64,000 nt of DNA from Aeoliella sp052161615 (GTDB taxonomy: Bacteria; Planctomycetota; Planctomycetia; Pirellulales; Lacipirellulaceae). Position 1 is the first letter of the stretch, and each line of letters begins with the position of its first letter. The notes under the pieces were generated by a model, which had not been told where the DNA came from, ran no database searches, and worked only from the letters and a program-made list of their open reading frames with translations. The position numbers and the translations under genes are program-made. Below, piece by piece: positions 34,710-42,643 of the stretch. Where the stretch lies: assembly GCF_052161615.1 (NCBI RefSeq), contig NZ_CP197417.1:2170001-2234000 (forward strand), in the 5' to 3' direction.

Positions 34710-35219
34710 AGGAGTTTCCCTCAGTTCAATGGTGGCATCGCCTCGTCCGTAGGACGGGCGCTAGCAGTGATTACGACAACCGGTCCACCGGTGAGCGCGC
34801 ACGCCGAGGCGCAGCACTAACCAAAGCGGACGAACAACTGCTGCCTAGCGTGAATTCGAAGGAGTCGTCAGCGACGAAACGTTCGAACGCCAGGAAGTCA
34901 GTGCCATGAAAGCGGCTGGGAGAGTCGGTGAGCGCGGACGTAGACACTAGAGTGAAAACGTGAGAGCGCAACGCTGCCATCAAACACACGCATTGACGTC
35001 GCAATCGGATTCTGCGGGCACAACCCACCCCTAACTGAGCGCCGAAGCGCAGCGGTGGCGGACACCTCCGTGTCGTGCGAGCATGATCGGGATTGCGTCA
35101 AAAGCTACGGAGGGGAGCTCGGTCGCGCAAGTTCCGCGCCAGGAATGGCGCAGTTACGCACGGACCGGCTTATCCAGCATCGAGCACGGCGTACCTAGCG
35201 GTTAGATAGAACCGCCAGG

Positions 35220-35373
35220 AGTGCTACGCGAGAGCTGGGAGCCGCAGCTTTTGAATGTCAAGCGAGCGAAGTGGCAGAGCCACCGTACCGCCGCTTTTTC
35301 GACATTCATGAGCACAGCTCCCTATAGCACTTGTGAGAAAACGTCCCGGGCCGAAACTATTTCCAGCCCACTT
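35220..35373 (-). ncRNA. Candidate structured RNA with four nested stems
   Basis: Four inverted-repeat arms nest in the same order on both sides: AGTGCTA (35220) with TAGCACT (35325), GGGAGC (35237) with GCTCCC (35317), GAATGTC (35253) with GACATTC (35301), and the innermost GTGGC (35271) with GCCAC (35279). The minus-strand promoter at 35380-35408 would start transcription near 35373, just upstream of the fold. The 3' end is not defined; transcription could run to the PEP-CTERM gene as a long leader. A transposon-derived hairpin (MITE) is the main alternative. Confidence 0.45.
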
Positions 35374-35379
35374 CTACCT

Positions 35380-35408
35380 AGAATAGACGGGGTTTACACA
35401 AGTGTCAA
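35380..35408 (-). promoter_or_regulatory. Near-consensus sigma-70 promoter, minus strand
   Basis: On the minus strand TTGACA (35403-35408) is followed by a 17-bp spacer and TATTCT (35380-35385): a perfect -35 and a 5/6 -10. There is no ORF directly downstream; the nearest minus-strand gene starts 665 bases away at 34709. Confidence 0.65.
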
Positions 35409-35490
35409 CGAACTTTCCCGATAATTTCGAGAATATCGATTGGACAGGTTTACGCCCCGATCGCCGGCCTTCGACGCCAGGGTTACGTGT

Positions 35491-35541
35491 AAAAAAAGAA
35501 CGCGGCGGGGTCCCCTCTAGCTCTGGCTAGGACCCGCCGCG
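35491..35541 (-). terminator. Rho-independent terminator of nadC
   Basis: Read on the minus strand, CGCGGCGGGTCC pairs with GGACCCGCCGCG across one bulge and a 16-nt loop, directly followed by TTCTTTTTTT (35500-35491). It lies about 100 bases after the nadC stop. Confidence 0.85.
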
Positions 35542-35644
35542 CCCATGAGCGGCAGCCCCTCCCCAGAGTCCACCACTCAGGGCAAAGGTAGGTTGCTGCA
35601 TAACCGAGTCAAATCGGCCAGAAACCGGGTATTTTCGGTCGTTG

Positions 35645-36559
35645 TTATTGCCAATCAAGCCCGATGTCGAGCACCACTGCGGAGTGGGTTAGCGCCCCCA
35701 CGCTGATGCGATCGACGCCGGTAGCAGCGATTGCAGCGATGGTATCGAGGTTCACGCCGCCGGATGCCTCTAAAACCAAATCCGGCATCTCCGCGTTTCG
35801 CAGGCGGACCGCTTCGCGTAGTTGGGCGCCCGTCATGTTGTCGAGGAGCACGATGTCGGGCTTGGCTCGGAGCACGGCTTCGAATTGCTGCAAGTTGTCG
35901 ACTTCGACTTCGATCGCTTCGACCGTGGCCCGTTGCTCGGCGAGGTTGTGCCGAACTCGCTCGACGGCCATCGGCAGCGTCATTCCCTCCTGTTGGGCGA
36001 GGGCGACGTGGTTGTCCTTGATCATCACGGCGCGGTCGAGACCCAAACGGTGATTGAAGCCGCCTCCGCATCGCACTGCGTATTTCTCGAGCATCCGCCA
36101 GCCCGGCGTAGTTTTGCGCGTGTCGTAGACCTGTGCTTCCGTGCCCGCGACACGCCGGACGTACTCCCTGGTCAGGGTCGCAATGCCCGAGAGTCGGCCG
36201 AGAAAATTCAGCACGATTCGCTCGGTGGAAAGGATGTCGGCGGCGGAACCGGTGAAGACGGCAAGCGTTTGGCCTCGCTGGATCGTTTGCCCGTCCTCGG
36301 CTTGGAACTCACACTCGACCTTGGCACCGAACTCGGCGAGCACCAAGGGCACGACCATCAGCCCCGCCACGACGCCGGGCTTGCGCGCTACCACCGCCAC
36401 GCTGCCGGGGGCACCCGTTGGAACCAAGGACTGAGTGGTCCAGTCGCCCGCGGTGCCCAGATCCTCGACGATGGCGAGGCGAATGAGCGAACGTGCGGCG
36501 TCTTCAATGGCGGGCGACCAGTCGACTTGCTGGAATTGGCTAGACACAATGGCATCCAT
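35645..36559 (-). CDS. nadC: Nicotinate-nucleotide pyrophosphorylase (carboxylating)
   Basis: 304 aa, the usual length. It converts quinolinate and PRPP to nicotinate mononucleotide with CO2 release in de novo NAD synthesis. Visible motifs: NFLGRLSGIATLTREYV, the DTRKTTPGWR substrate-binding loop, CGGGFNHRLGL, MIKDNHVAL, IEVEVDN and LLDNMT, and the ASGGVNLDTI barrel end, all characteristic of type II phosphoribosyltransferases. It is divergent from the HhH gene starting 60 bases upstream. No other NAD-synthesis gene is adjacent. Own terminator downstream. Confidence 0.96.
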   Translation of the reverse strand: MDAIVSSQFQQVDWSPAIEDAARSLIRLAIVEDLGTAGDWTTQSLVPTGAPGSVAVVARKPGVVAGLMVVPLVLAEFGAKVECEFQAEDGQTIQRGQTLAVFTGSAADILSTERIVLNFLGRLSGIATLTREYVRRVAGTEAQVYDTRKTTPGWRMLEKYAVRCGGGFNHRLGLDRAVMIKDNHVALAQQEGMTLPMAVERVRHNLAEQRATVEAIEVEVDNLQQFEAVLRAKPDIVLLDNMTGAQLREAVRLRNAEMPDLVLEASGGVNLDTIAAIAATGVDRISVGALTHSAVVLDIGLDWQ

Positions 36560-36619
36560 GGAGAAAGGGAGTTCGAGGCATTTATTCTATGGCTTTGTGT
36601 TGACCGCGAGCAGTCTCCC

Positions 36620-36994
36620 ATGCTTCCGCCGTTTCTTCGCCCGAGAGAGCAATCGACCATCGCCGCGGCGATGGCCGTGTTGCTGGCGATTGGCTTGGTG
36701 TGGTGGGTCGTCGCCGGGGGAATGTCAGGGAAGCTCGTGGACATCGACCGCAAGCCGGCGGTGGAGTACCAGTTCTTGGTCGATGTAAACACGGCGGGGT
36801 GGCCCGAGCTGGCCCAGCTTCCGGATGTGGGAGAAATTCTCGCGCGGCGGATCGTCGAGGTTCGCGAAGAGCGAGGACCTTATCGGACTCAGAAAGATCT
36901 GCTGGAGGTCGGTGGGATTGGGCGGGTGAAGTTGTCGCGGATGGCGCCCCATTTGTTGCCGCTGCCGGACGAGCGAGCGGTGGCTGGTCAGTGA
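36620..36994 (+). CDS. ComEA-like membrane-anchored helix-hairpin-helix protein
   Basis: 124 aa from the ATG at 36620. An N-terminal anchor, AMAVLLAIGLVWWVV (about 17-31), is followed by a short linker and tandem HhH motifs: VDVNTAGWPELAQLPDVGEI and GPYRTQKDLLEVGGIGRVKL. The VNTA...LPGIG pattern is that of ComEA, which binds double-stranded DNA non-specifically outside the cytoplasm during natural transformation. Many such proteins exist outside competence loci, and no other com genes are nearby, so a DNA-uptake role is not shown. It is divergent from nadC and 26 bases before the convergent ABC permease end. Confidence 0.82.
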   Translation: MLPPFLRPREQSTIAAAMAVLLAIGLVWWVVAGGMSGKLVDIDRKPAVEYQFLVDVNTAGWPELAQLPDVGEILARRIVEVREERGPYRTQKDLLEVGGIGRVKLSRMAPHLLPLPDERAVAGQ

Positions 36995-37019
36995 GCCTGT
37001 TGGGCGTAGCTGGTTTGGC

Positions 37020-38837
37020 TCAGTTGGGCGACTTGACGGGAGGGCTGAACGGATCGGGGGGCGCGCCGGTGTCGGTGGCGCGGTAGGCCACGGGCGTGCG
37101 ATCGCTGAGGCCCGAGCGGCCGGCGAACTCGTCGAAGCGGGTGACGAGGGTACCAAGCAGCACGAACGAAGCAGTACCGTAGCCTAGCATGCCCAGGAAG
37201 AAGTCGATGAAGATCCACTCTTCACCCGATATGGCATCTTCAATCAGCATGATTCCAGGAACGAACAGATGGAAGGGAACAAACCCGACCATTGCGATCT
37301 TGACCAGCTCTTCATCGCCACCCGAAGCAAACATCGGTACGCAGCAGCACAGCAAGTAGCCACCGCAGACGAAGAACAGCGTGCCAATCGTCGCGCCGAT
37401 GGCCTTGAGCGAGGTGCTCATTCTCAACGAGTAGGCGAGGCCTACGGTGGTGGCGAAGAGCCCGGTGACGCCGAGCGCGACAATGTAGAGGGGAATAGAA
37501 ATCAGGAACTGCGGCATGAGCGAAACCTGCAACGCCCACACGAATGCGAGCGGTGCGAGCATCCAGCGGAACGCGTAGAAGTTGCCCGCGACCTTGGCGA
37601 GGATGATCTCGTAGCCGGTGAGTGGCGTGGAGATGAGCGATAGCCAGCAGTCGCGTTCCTTTTCGAACGCAATGAGCCCCGCAGCACGAACTCCCATGAT
37701 CAGTAGCACGCCCGAGCCCCACATGGCGGTGCCGGTGGCGGTGAACTGCAGGAACATCTCGGCGGGGTCAGCCCATCCCGACCCGGTCGACATGGTAACA
37801 ATGTTGAAGTAGGCGTAGAGGGCGAGACCAATCATCGACGTGACGAGCACGAGGATCGAGATGCGGCCGAGAACGCCGAGCTTGGTGGTGGCGGTTCGGG
37901 CGAAGAGTTCCTTCCACAGCATTGGGTGCTCGCCGAGTGGCGCGCGGAACTGCGGCATCTGCCAGCTCCAACGACTTCGCACTTTGTCGCCACCGCTGAG
38001 GGCACGTAGGTGAACTCGCCGAACTGCCACGACGGAGAGGGTGGCGAGGGTGAGTGACAATGCCGACTGATAGCCTACCATTTGCCACACGGCCATCGTA
38101 GCGTTGGGGGCGGCGATACCCCCGGCGATTTGAGCCGCCATCATTTGCAGCGGGTTGATGGCCATGAAGGCGGCCATCAGGTAACCGAGTACCTGCGAGA
38201 CCCATCCTGACATGCCCGTCCCAAGTCCGGCGAAGAACCACATGCCGCAAATGAACGGCATGAGGAAGACGAGCGCCTCGACCAAGTAGACGCGAATGAT
38301 GGCGTCGCGGGCGCGAGGGGTCCAGACGGAAATGCAAACCGCGCCGACGGTGAGCAGCGTTACCGTGCTTGCGAGGCCAAGAAAGTACATCACCAGCACG
38401 TTGCCTGGGATGCCGCCCATCAAACGAAAGATGGCGAGCACGGGTAGGGCAACGAGCAGGAGCTTACCCACCAGCAACAGTTTGCCAGCGAGCTTGGAAA
38501 GCACGATCTCCGCGTTCGACAGGTCGGTGGCGAACAGGTATTCAATGGTTCGCCGTTCACGCTCCGTGGCAATCGCTCCGGCGGCGATCGCCGGGGTGAC
38601 CACCATCGCGGCAATCATCGTAAGCCACGCAAACGCCTGGAAGAATCCGGCGGCAAGCTGGGACGCTTGGCGGATAGAGAGCTGACCACCACTCGTGGCG
38701 TTCCAGGCGCTAGTGCCCTCGTAGGAACCCCACAAGCAAATGAGCAGCGCTGTGGCGAACAGCACGCGCAGCAGGAAGTATCGCCCCCGCCGTGCGCTGG
38801 TGACCATCTCGGTTTGAAACACTGGCCCCAATAACAT
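37020..38837 (-). CDS. ABC-2-type transporter permease, two fused halves
   Basis: 605 aa. Two homologous-looking blocks of about six membrane spans each: the first begins RGRYFLLRVLFATALLICLW and contains the ABC-2 hallmark TERERRTIEYLFATDLSNAE; the second has the corresponding AFEKERDCWLSLISTPLTGY. The duplicated 'ERERxT...TPLs' motif shows that two ABC-2 permease units are fused. Substrate unknown; such permeases in Planctomycetes are annotated for export or gliding-type functions. No ATPase gene is adjacent in this window, so its partner must be encoded elsewhere. Upstream is serine acetyltransferase in the same direction, 81 bases away. Confidence 0.85.
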   Translation of the reverse strand: MLLGPVFQTEMVTSARRGRYFLLRVLFATALLICLWGSYEGTSAWNATSGGQLSIRQASQLAAGFFQAFAWLTMIAAMVVTPAIAAGAIATERERRTIEYLFATDLSNAEIVLSKLAGKLLLVGKLLLVALPVLAIFRLMGGIPGNVLVMYFLGLASTVTLLTVGAVCISVWTPRARDAIIRVYLVEALVFLMPFICGMWFFAGLGTGMSGWVSQVLGYLMAAFMAINPLQMMAAQIAGGIAAPNATMAVWQMVGYQSALSLTLATLSVVAVRRVHLRALSGGDKVRSRWSWQMPQFRAPLGEHPMLWKELFARTATTKLGVLGRISILVLVTSMIGLALYAYFNIVTMSTGSGWADPAEMFLQFTATGTAMWGSGVLLIMGVRAAGLIAFEKERDCWLSLISTPLTGYEIILAKVAGNFYAFRWMLAPLAFVWALQVSLMPQFLISIPLYIVALGVTGLFATTVGLAYSLRMSTSLKAIGATIGTLFFVCGGYLLCCCVPMFASGGDEELVKIAMVGFVPFHLFVPGIMLIEDAISGEEWIFIDFFLGMLGYGTASFVLLGTLVTRFDEFAGRSGLSDRTPVAYRATDTGAPPDPFSPPVKSPN

Positions 38838-38918
38838 GGGGCTCAGTGTAACAAGTGGTTCGGCAACCCGCTACAACAGCCGGTCTGTACGGGCAAGCTT
38901 GCCACTATGCGGACGCGA

Positions 38919-39842
38919 TTAGACTTCGGCCCGCATGCGGAGCTGGGGTTTTTCGAGGACCACAGTAGTTCGCGGGGCGACGCTCTTGGTGATCCACACG
39001 CTCGAGCCAATCACCGAGTCGTGCCCGATGACGGTGTCGCCACCAAGGATCGTTGCGTTGGCGTAAATCACCACGTTATCTTCGATCGTTGGGTGCCGCT
39101 TGTGACCGCGAACCAAATTGCCGTCGCCGTCCATCGCGAAACTGAGCGCGCCGAGCGTCACGCCTTGGTAGACCTTCACGTGCTCGCCAATGTGGCACGT
39201 TTCGCCGATTACGACGCCAGTGCCATGGTCGATGAAGAAGTAGTTACCAATGGTGGCACCGGGATGAATGTCGATGCCGGTCCGCCCGTGGGCCCATTCG
39301 CTCATCATTCGCGGAATGAACGGAATGTCGAGCTCATACAGCAAGTGGGCGAGTCGATAGACGGTGATCGCTTCGAGGCCCGGATAGCAGAAAATCACTT
39401 CGTGCGGGCTCTTGCACGCGGGGTCGCCATCGAACGTCGCTTTGACGTCGGTCGCCAGCGTGGCGCGTAGTTCGGGCAGCCGGTCGAGGAACAACAGCGT
39501 CTTGGCCTGGCCGAGCGCTTCGAAATCCTCTTCCTCCGTGCAATCGTCGCTGGCACCTGCCTCGTGCCGAAGGGCGCGGCCAATTTGACGGGTGAGGCGG
39601 TCGTGCAAACGATCGACGAGATCGCCGACGTAAAACTCAACGTTGCCCCGGTGGAGACCTTCGCGACGACGGAATCCTGGAAAGAGGATTTCGTCGAGGT
39701 CGTCGATCACGCCAATCACCTCGTCGTAGTTCGGCAGCGGGCAGTGGCCGAGGTGGTTGATCGAGCCGAGCTTATCGTAGGTGTCGACCAATCGCTTGGT
39801 GACGTTCGGCAGTTGGTCTTTCAGGCGAAAGTCAGTCGCCAT
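38919..39842 (-). CDS. cysE: Serine O-acetyltransferase (EpsC/CysE type)
   Basis: 307 aa. The N-terminal helical region (residues 1-165) contains ICYPGLEAITVYRLAHLLYE and FIPRMMSEWAHGRTGIDIHP, the conserved entry to the SAT domain. The left-handed beta-helix follows with hexapeptide repeats (GATIGNYFFIDHGTGVVIGE, HVKVYQGVTLGAL). The catalytic Asp/His pair of the family is expected in IDHGTG. It acetylates L-serine with acetyl-CoA for cysteine synthesis. The C-terminal tail ends in ARTTVVLEKPQLRMRAEV. No cysK lies nearby. A serine-specific role is likely; another hexapeptide acetyltransferase is the alternative. Confidence 0.88.
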   Translation of the reverse strand: MATDFRLKDQLPNVTKRLVDTYDKLGSINHLGHCPLPNYDEVIGVIDDLDEILFPGFRRREGLHRGNVEFYVGDLVDRLHDRLTRQIGRALRHEAGASDDCTEEEDFEALGQAKTLLFLDRLPELRATLATDVKATFDGDPACKSPHEVIFCYPGLEAITVYRLAHLLYELDIPFIPRMMSEWAHGRTGIDIHPGATIGNYFFIDHGTGVVIGETCHIGEHVKVYQGVTLGALSFAMDGDGNLVRGHKRHPTIEDNVVIYANATILGGDTVIGHDSVIGSSVWITKSVAPRTTVVLEKPQLRMRAEV

Positions 39843-39954
39843 GGTTACGGTCCTTCGGAAGGCAAGAGTTCCAAGCAGTCGCGTGCCTGGATATGAGAGG
39901 TCGGAAAACTGGAGCCGCCACTCTCCATCGTGGCATCGCTCCCCAAGCGCAACG

Positions 39955-39972
39955 TCCGGCGCTCACGCCGGA
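39955..39972. repeat. REP-like palindrome
   Basis: TCCGGCG-CTCA-CGCCGGA: perfect 7-bp arms around 4 bases, similar to the CCCGGC palindromes at 24978 and 25064. Confidence 0.45.
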
Positions 39973-40134
39973 TTCGTACAGACGCAGCCGGCGAGGCATC
40001 GAAAGTTCGGCAAGTGGCAATAGATTCTGCGCATTTTTCGGTATTCTACGGACGGACTTTCCGCCCGGCAAACCTCCCTCTTCATTATCGGCATTCCAGT
40101 TATCAGGAATTTGGCGATTCTTCGGGCAACAATG

Positions 40135-40165
40135 TTTACTGGGATGGGGGGCGTTTCGCTATAAT
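40135..40165 (+). promoter_or_regulatory. Candidate sigma-70 promoter of the DUF1501 gene
   Basis: TTTACT (40135-40140), a 19-bp spacer and a perfect TATAAT (40160-40165), 48 bases before the start codon. The spacer is slightly long; the perfect -10 in GC-rich DNA is the main support. Confidence 0.55.
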
Positions 40166-40213
40166 CAAGGCTGCTTCGAATCCCCCCGTACACCCCGCCT
40201 GACAGCATTCGCC

Positions 40214-41653
40214 ATGTCGCTCGCCAATTCACTGAACACCCGCCGGACGTTCCTCAAGACCTCTTCGCTTGGCATTGGATCGCTAGCACTGGGCGAACTG
40301 CTGGCTCGCGACGCCGCGGCAACGTCCGCAGCGGCACCAGCGGTTGGGCAAGGCGTGGTGAATCCGCTGCACTACGCAGCGAAGGCCAAGCGAGTGATCT
40401 TCCTATGCATGGCGGGTGGCCCTTCGCACCTGGAGCTCTTCGACTACAAGCCGAAGCTCGCTGCGATGGATCGAAAGCCGATGCCGGCATCGTTTACCGC
40501 GGGCCAGCCACTCGCCCAGCTCCAAGGCAAGGAACTTCTTTGCTGGGGCCCACGCGCCAAGTTCGCCAAGCATGGCAAGAGCGGGCAGATGATCAGCGAC
40601 TTCCTGCCGCACATCAGTAGCATCGCGGACGACATCTGCATCGTCCGCTCGATGAAGACCGAACAGATTAATCACGACCCCGCGCACACGTTCATGAATA
40701 CGGGTACCCAGATCTCGGGTCGGCCGAGCATGGGGGCGTGGGTCAACTACGGACTCGGCAGCGAGTGCGACGACCTACCAGGCTTCGTGGTGATGATGAG
40801 CCGCGCGGGCCGCAATCCTCAGCCAATCGCTTCGCGTCAATGGCACAGCGGTTTCTTGCCGAGCAAGTACCAAGGCGTGGTGTTCAATTCGACCGGCGAC
40901 CCCGTGCACTACGCCTCGAATCCCCCCGGCATCACTAGCTCGCGGCAACTTGACGTGGTGAACACGATTGGCCAGCTTGATCGCATGCAGAACGACTTGG
41001 TGCACAACCCCGAGATTACCACACGTATCTCACAGTACGAGTTGGCCTATCGCATGCAGATGAGCGTGCCCGAGCTCACGGACATTTCGAACGAGCCTCA
41101 GCACGTGCTCGATAGCTACGGCGTGAAGGGTGCCGACGGTTCGTTTGCTTACAACTGCCTACTCGCCCGCCGACTGGCGGAGCGCGGCGTGCGATTCATC
41201 CACCTGTATCATCGCGACTGGGATCACCACGATCGATTGATCGACTGGATGACGATCAGCACCAAGACCAGCGATCAAGCGACCGCGGCGCTAATCAACG
41301 ATCTGAAGTCCCGCGGCATGCTGGACGACACGCTGATCGTGTGGGGTGGCGAGTTTGGTCGCACCCCGATGTCGCAGAGCAAGGGAGCCGACTTGGCTCT
41401 AGGACGCGACCATCACATCAAGGGCTTCAGCATGTTCCTCGCCGGTGGTGGCATCAAGCCGGGCATCAGCTATGGCAACACCGACGAACTCGGTTACAAC
41501 GCCGAAGAGAATGTGGTGCACGTGCACGACCTGCACGCGACGATGATGCATCAACTGGGCATCAACCACAAACGGCTGACCTATCGTTACCAGGGCCGCG
41601 ACTTCCGCCTGACCGATGTTGCCGGCCATGTGGTGGACGATATCATCGCCTAG
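40214..41653 (+). CDS. DUF1501 domain protein with twin-arginine signal
   Basis: 479 aa from the ATG at 40214. The Tat-type leader NTRRTFLKTSSLGIGSLALG gives export of a folded protein. The sulfatase/alkaline-phosphatase-like DUF1501 fold follows: RVIFLCMAGGPSHLELFDYK, IVRSMKTEQINHDPAHTFMN, IHLYHRDWDHHDRL and VWGGEFGRTPMSQ, with many His/Asp likely to bind metal. DUF1501 genes usually pair with PSD1/DUF1553 cytochrome proteins in Planctomycetes; here the gene stands alone. Exact reaction unknown. The stop overlaps that of the convergent 2OG oxygenase gene (shared CTAG). Confidence 0.93.
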   Translation: MSLANSLNTRRTFLKTSSLGIGSLALGELLARDAAATSAAAPAVGQGVVNPLHYAAKAKRVIFLCMAGGPSHLELFDYKPKLAAMDRKPMPASFTAGQPLAQLQGKELLCWGPRAKFAKHGKSGQMISDFLPHISSIADDICIVRSMKTEQINHDPAHTFMNTGTQISGRPSMGAWVNYGLGSECDDLPGFVVMMSRAGRNPQPIASRQWHSGFLPSKYQGVVFNSTGDPVHYASNPPGITSSRQLDVVNTIGQLDRMQNDLVHNPEITTRISQYELAYRMQMSVPELTDISNEPQHVLDSYGVKGADGSFAYNCLLARRLAERGVRFIHLYHRDWDHHDRLIDWMTISTKTSDQATAALINDLKSRGMLDDTLIVWGGEFGRTPMSQSKGADLALGRDHHIKGFSMFLAGGGIKPGISYGNTDELGYNAEENVVHVHDLHATMMHQLGINHKRLTYRYQGRDFRLTDVAGHVVDDIIA

Positions 41654-42468
41654 GCTGCCAGCCTTTGCTGCTCCAGCCACTGGTTTTCGGCAAGCACTTC
41701 GGTGTTGCCATGCGCGGCCTGCTGGTACCAAATGTTGAGCAGCGAATTCCGCACCCCTGCCTGCCCGGCAAGCGTCGAACGTCCGTGCCAACTCTTCAGC
41801 CGAATGGTATTGAGCACCACGAAGGCGTAGGCCGTGTTTGGCAGGAATGGCATCGTCTTCACGATGTCGAATCCCTTGGGCTCGCGGACCCACGCGTCGG
41901 GCCGAAGGGTACGGCGATAGAACTCGGTCCCCATGTCGCGGCACGACTCGTCTTCGGGTAGCGCGATTTGCATGGTCACCACCTTCTTGCGCGTGTCGGG
42001 ATGGGGCGCGATGCGATAGCCTTGGGTCTCGTGGAACAACTCGGGTAGCGCGAAGCCGGGAAGATCTCGAGAGCGTGTCGCGTCGCTTCCATAACGGTAG
42101 GCGAGACCATGTCGCAGCTTCTCGAACACGGCTTCTTTTACAGCGGTGCTGCCAAGACAGCTTCGCACGGTGTACCAGAATCGCCGCTTCATGTCAGGCA
42201 GCGTGTCGAGTTTCTTGTTGACTAACTGGAACCGCCGACGATTGCTCTCACCGGTGTCGTTGGAGTGCTTTTCGTAGGCAAACGGATGGTACTCGTAAAC
42301 CTCGGGCAGGCACTCTTGCAGATCGTCGTACACGGCATCAGGGAAAAATCCGATGGTGAGGAAATGAGGAAACGGATGCTCTTCGGCCTTCGTCGCCTTG
42401 AGTGCAGCGACCATGTGGTCGATCACTTGCGACCGCAGAATGATGTCGATGGGTATCAACGTGGCCAT
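41650..42468 (-). CDS. 2-oxoglutarate/Fe(II) oxygenase-like protein
   Basis: 272 aa. The double-stranded beta-helix is suggested by RIAPHPDTRKKVVTMQIALP (an HxD metal motif in PHPDT), DMGTEFYRR and the distal His in SWHGRSTLAGQAGVRNSL, where the trailing Arg would bind 2-oxoglutarate. The N-terminal part (HFLTIGFFPDAVYDDLQECL) resembles the prolyl-hydroxylase-like oxygenases that modify proteins or small molecules. Cytosolic: no signal peptide. Substrate unknown. Convergent with the DUF1501 gene. Confidence 0.75.
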   Translation of the reverse strand: MATLIPIDIILRSQVIDHMVAALKATKAEEHPFPHFLTIGFFPDAVYDDLQECLPEVYEYHPFAYEKHSNDTGESNRRRFQLVNKKLDTLPDMKRRFWYTVRSCLGSTAVKEAVFEKLRHGLAYRYGSDATRSRDLPGFALPELFHETQGYRIAPHPDTRKKVVTMQIALPEDESCRDMGTEFYRRTLRPDAWVREPKGFDIVKTMPFLPNTAYAFVVLNTIRLKSWHGRSTLAGQAGVRNSLLNIWYQQAAHGNTEVLAENQWLEQQRLAA

Positions 42469-42643
42469 ACGGGAGACTCTGCACGGGAGACGCAGCTGAG
42501 AAAAGAAACGCCGAAGAGAAAAGGAAGAGCCCGCGGTTAGTACGGGATGCGGCCCATTGCGTCAAGGCGAAGCGATGCTGCTAGCCCGCGAACCATTCGA
42601 CGAAAGCCGCAGGGAGAACTGGCAGGCCGCTGTGTAAAAGCAA

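Larger units (their letters stand above)
34710..35644. other. 0.9-kb gene-free stretch with promoter and nested inverted repeats
   Basis: No protein-coding gene is supported. On the minus strand it contains a near-consensus promoter (35380-35408), a 112-nt nested inverted repeat (35220-35331) and further small hairpins: GCGGTT/AACCGC at 35198-35215 and GACAC/GTGTC at 35061-35074. The nadC terminator lies at 35491-35541. Near 34751 there is a CGTCC/GGACG hairpin and near 34779 an ACCGGT pair. Confidence 0.6.
39843..40213. other. Divergent intergenic region
   Basis: About 370 bases between cysE (-) and the DUF1501 gene (+). It holds a REP-like palindrome (39955-39972) and a + strand promoter candidate (40135-40165). 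No gene is supported. Confidence 0.6.

Noticed and set aside
36620..36994. Competence operon
   Set aside because: Only a ComEA-like HhH protein is present; no comEC, pilin or dprA nearby.
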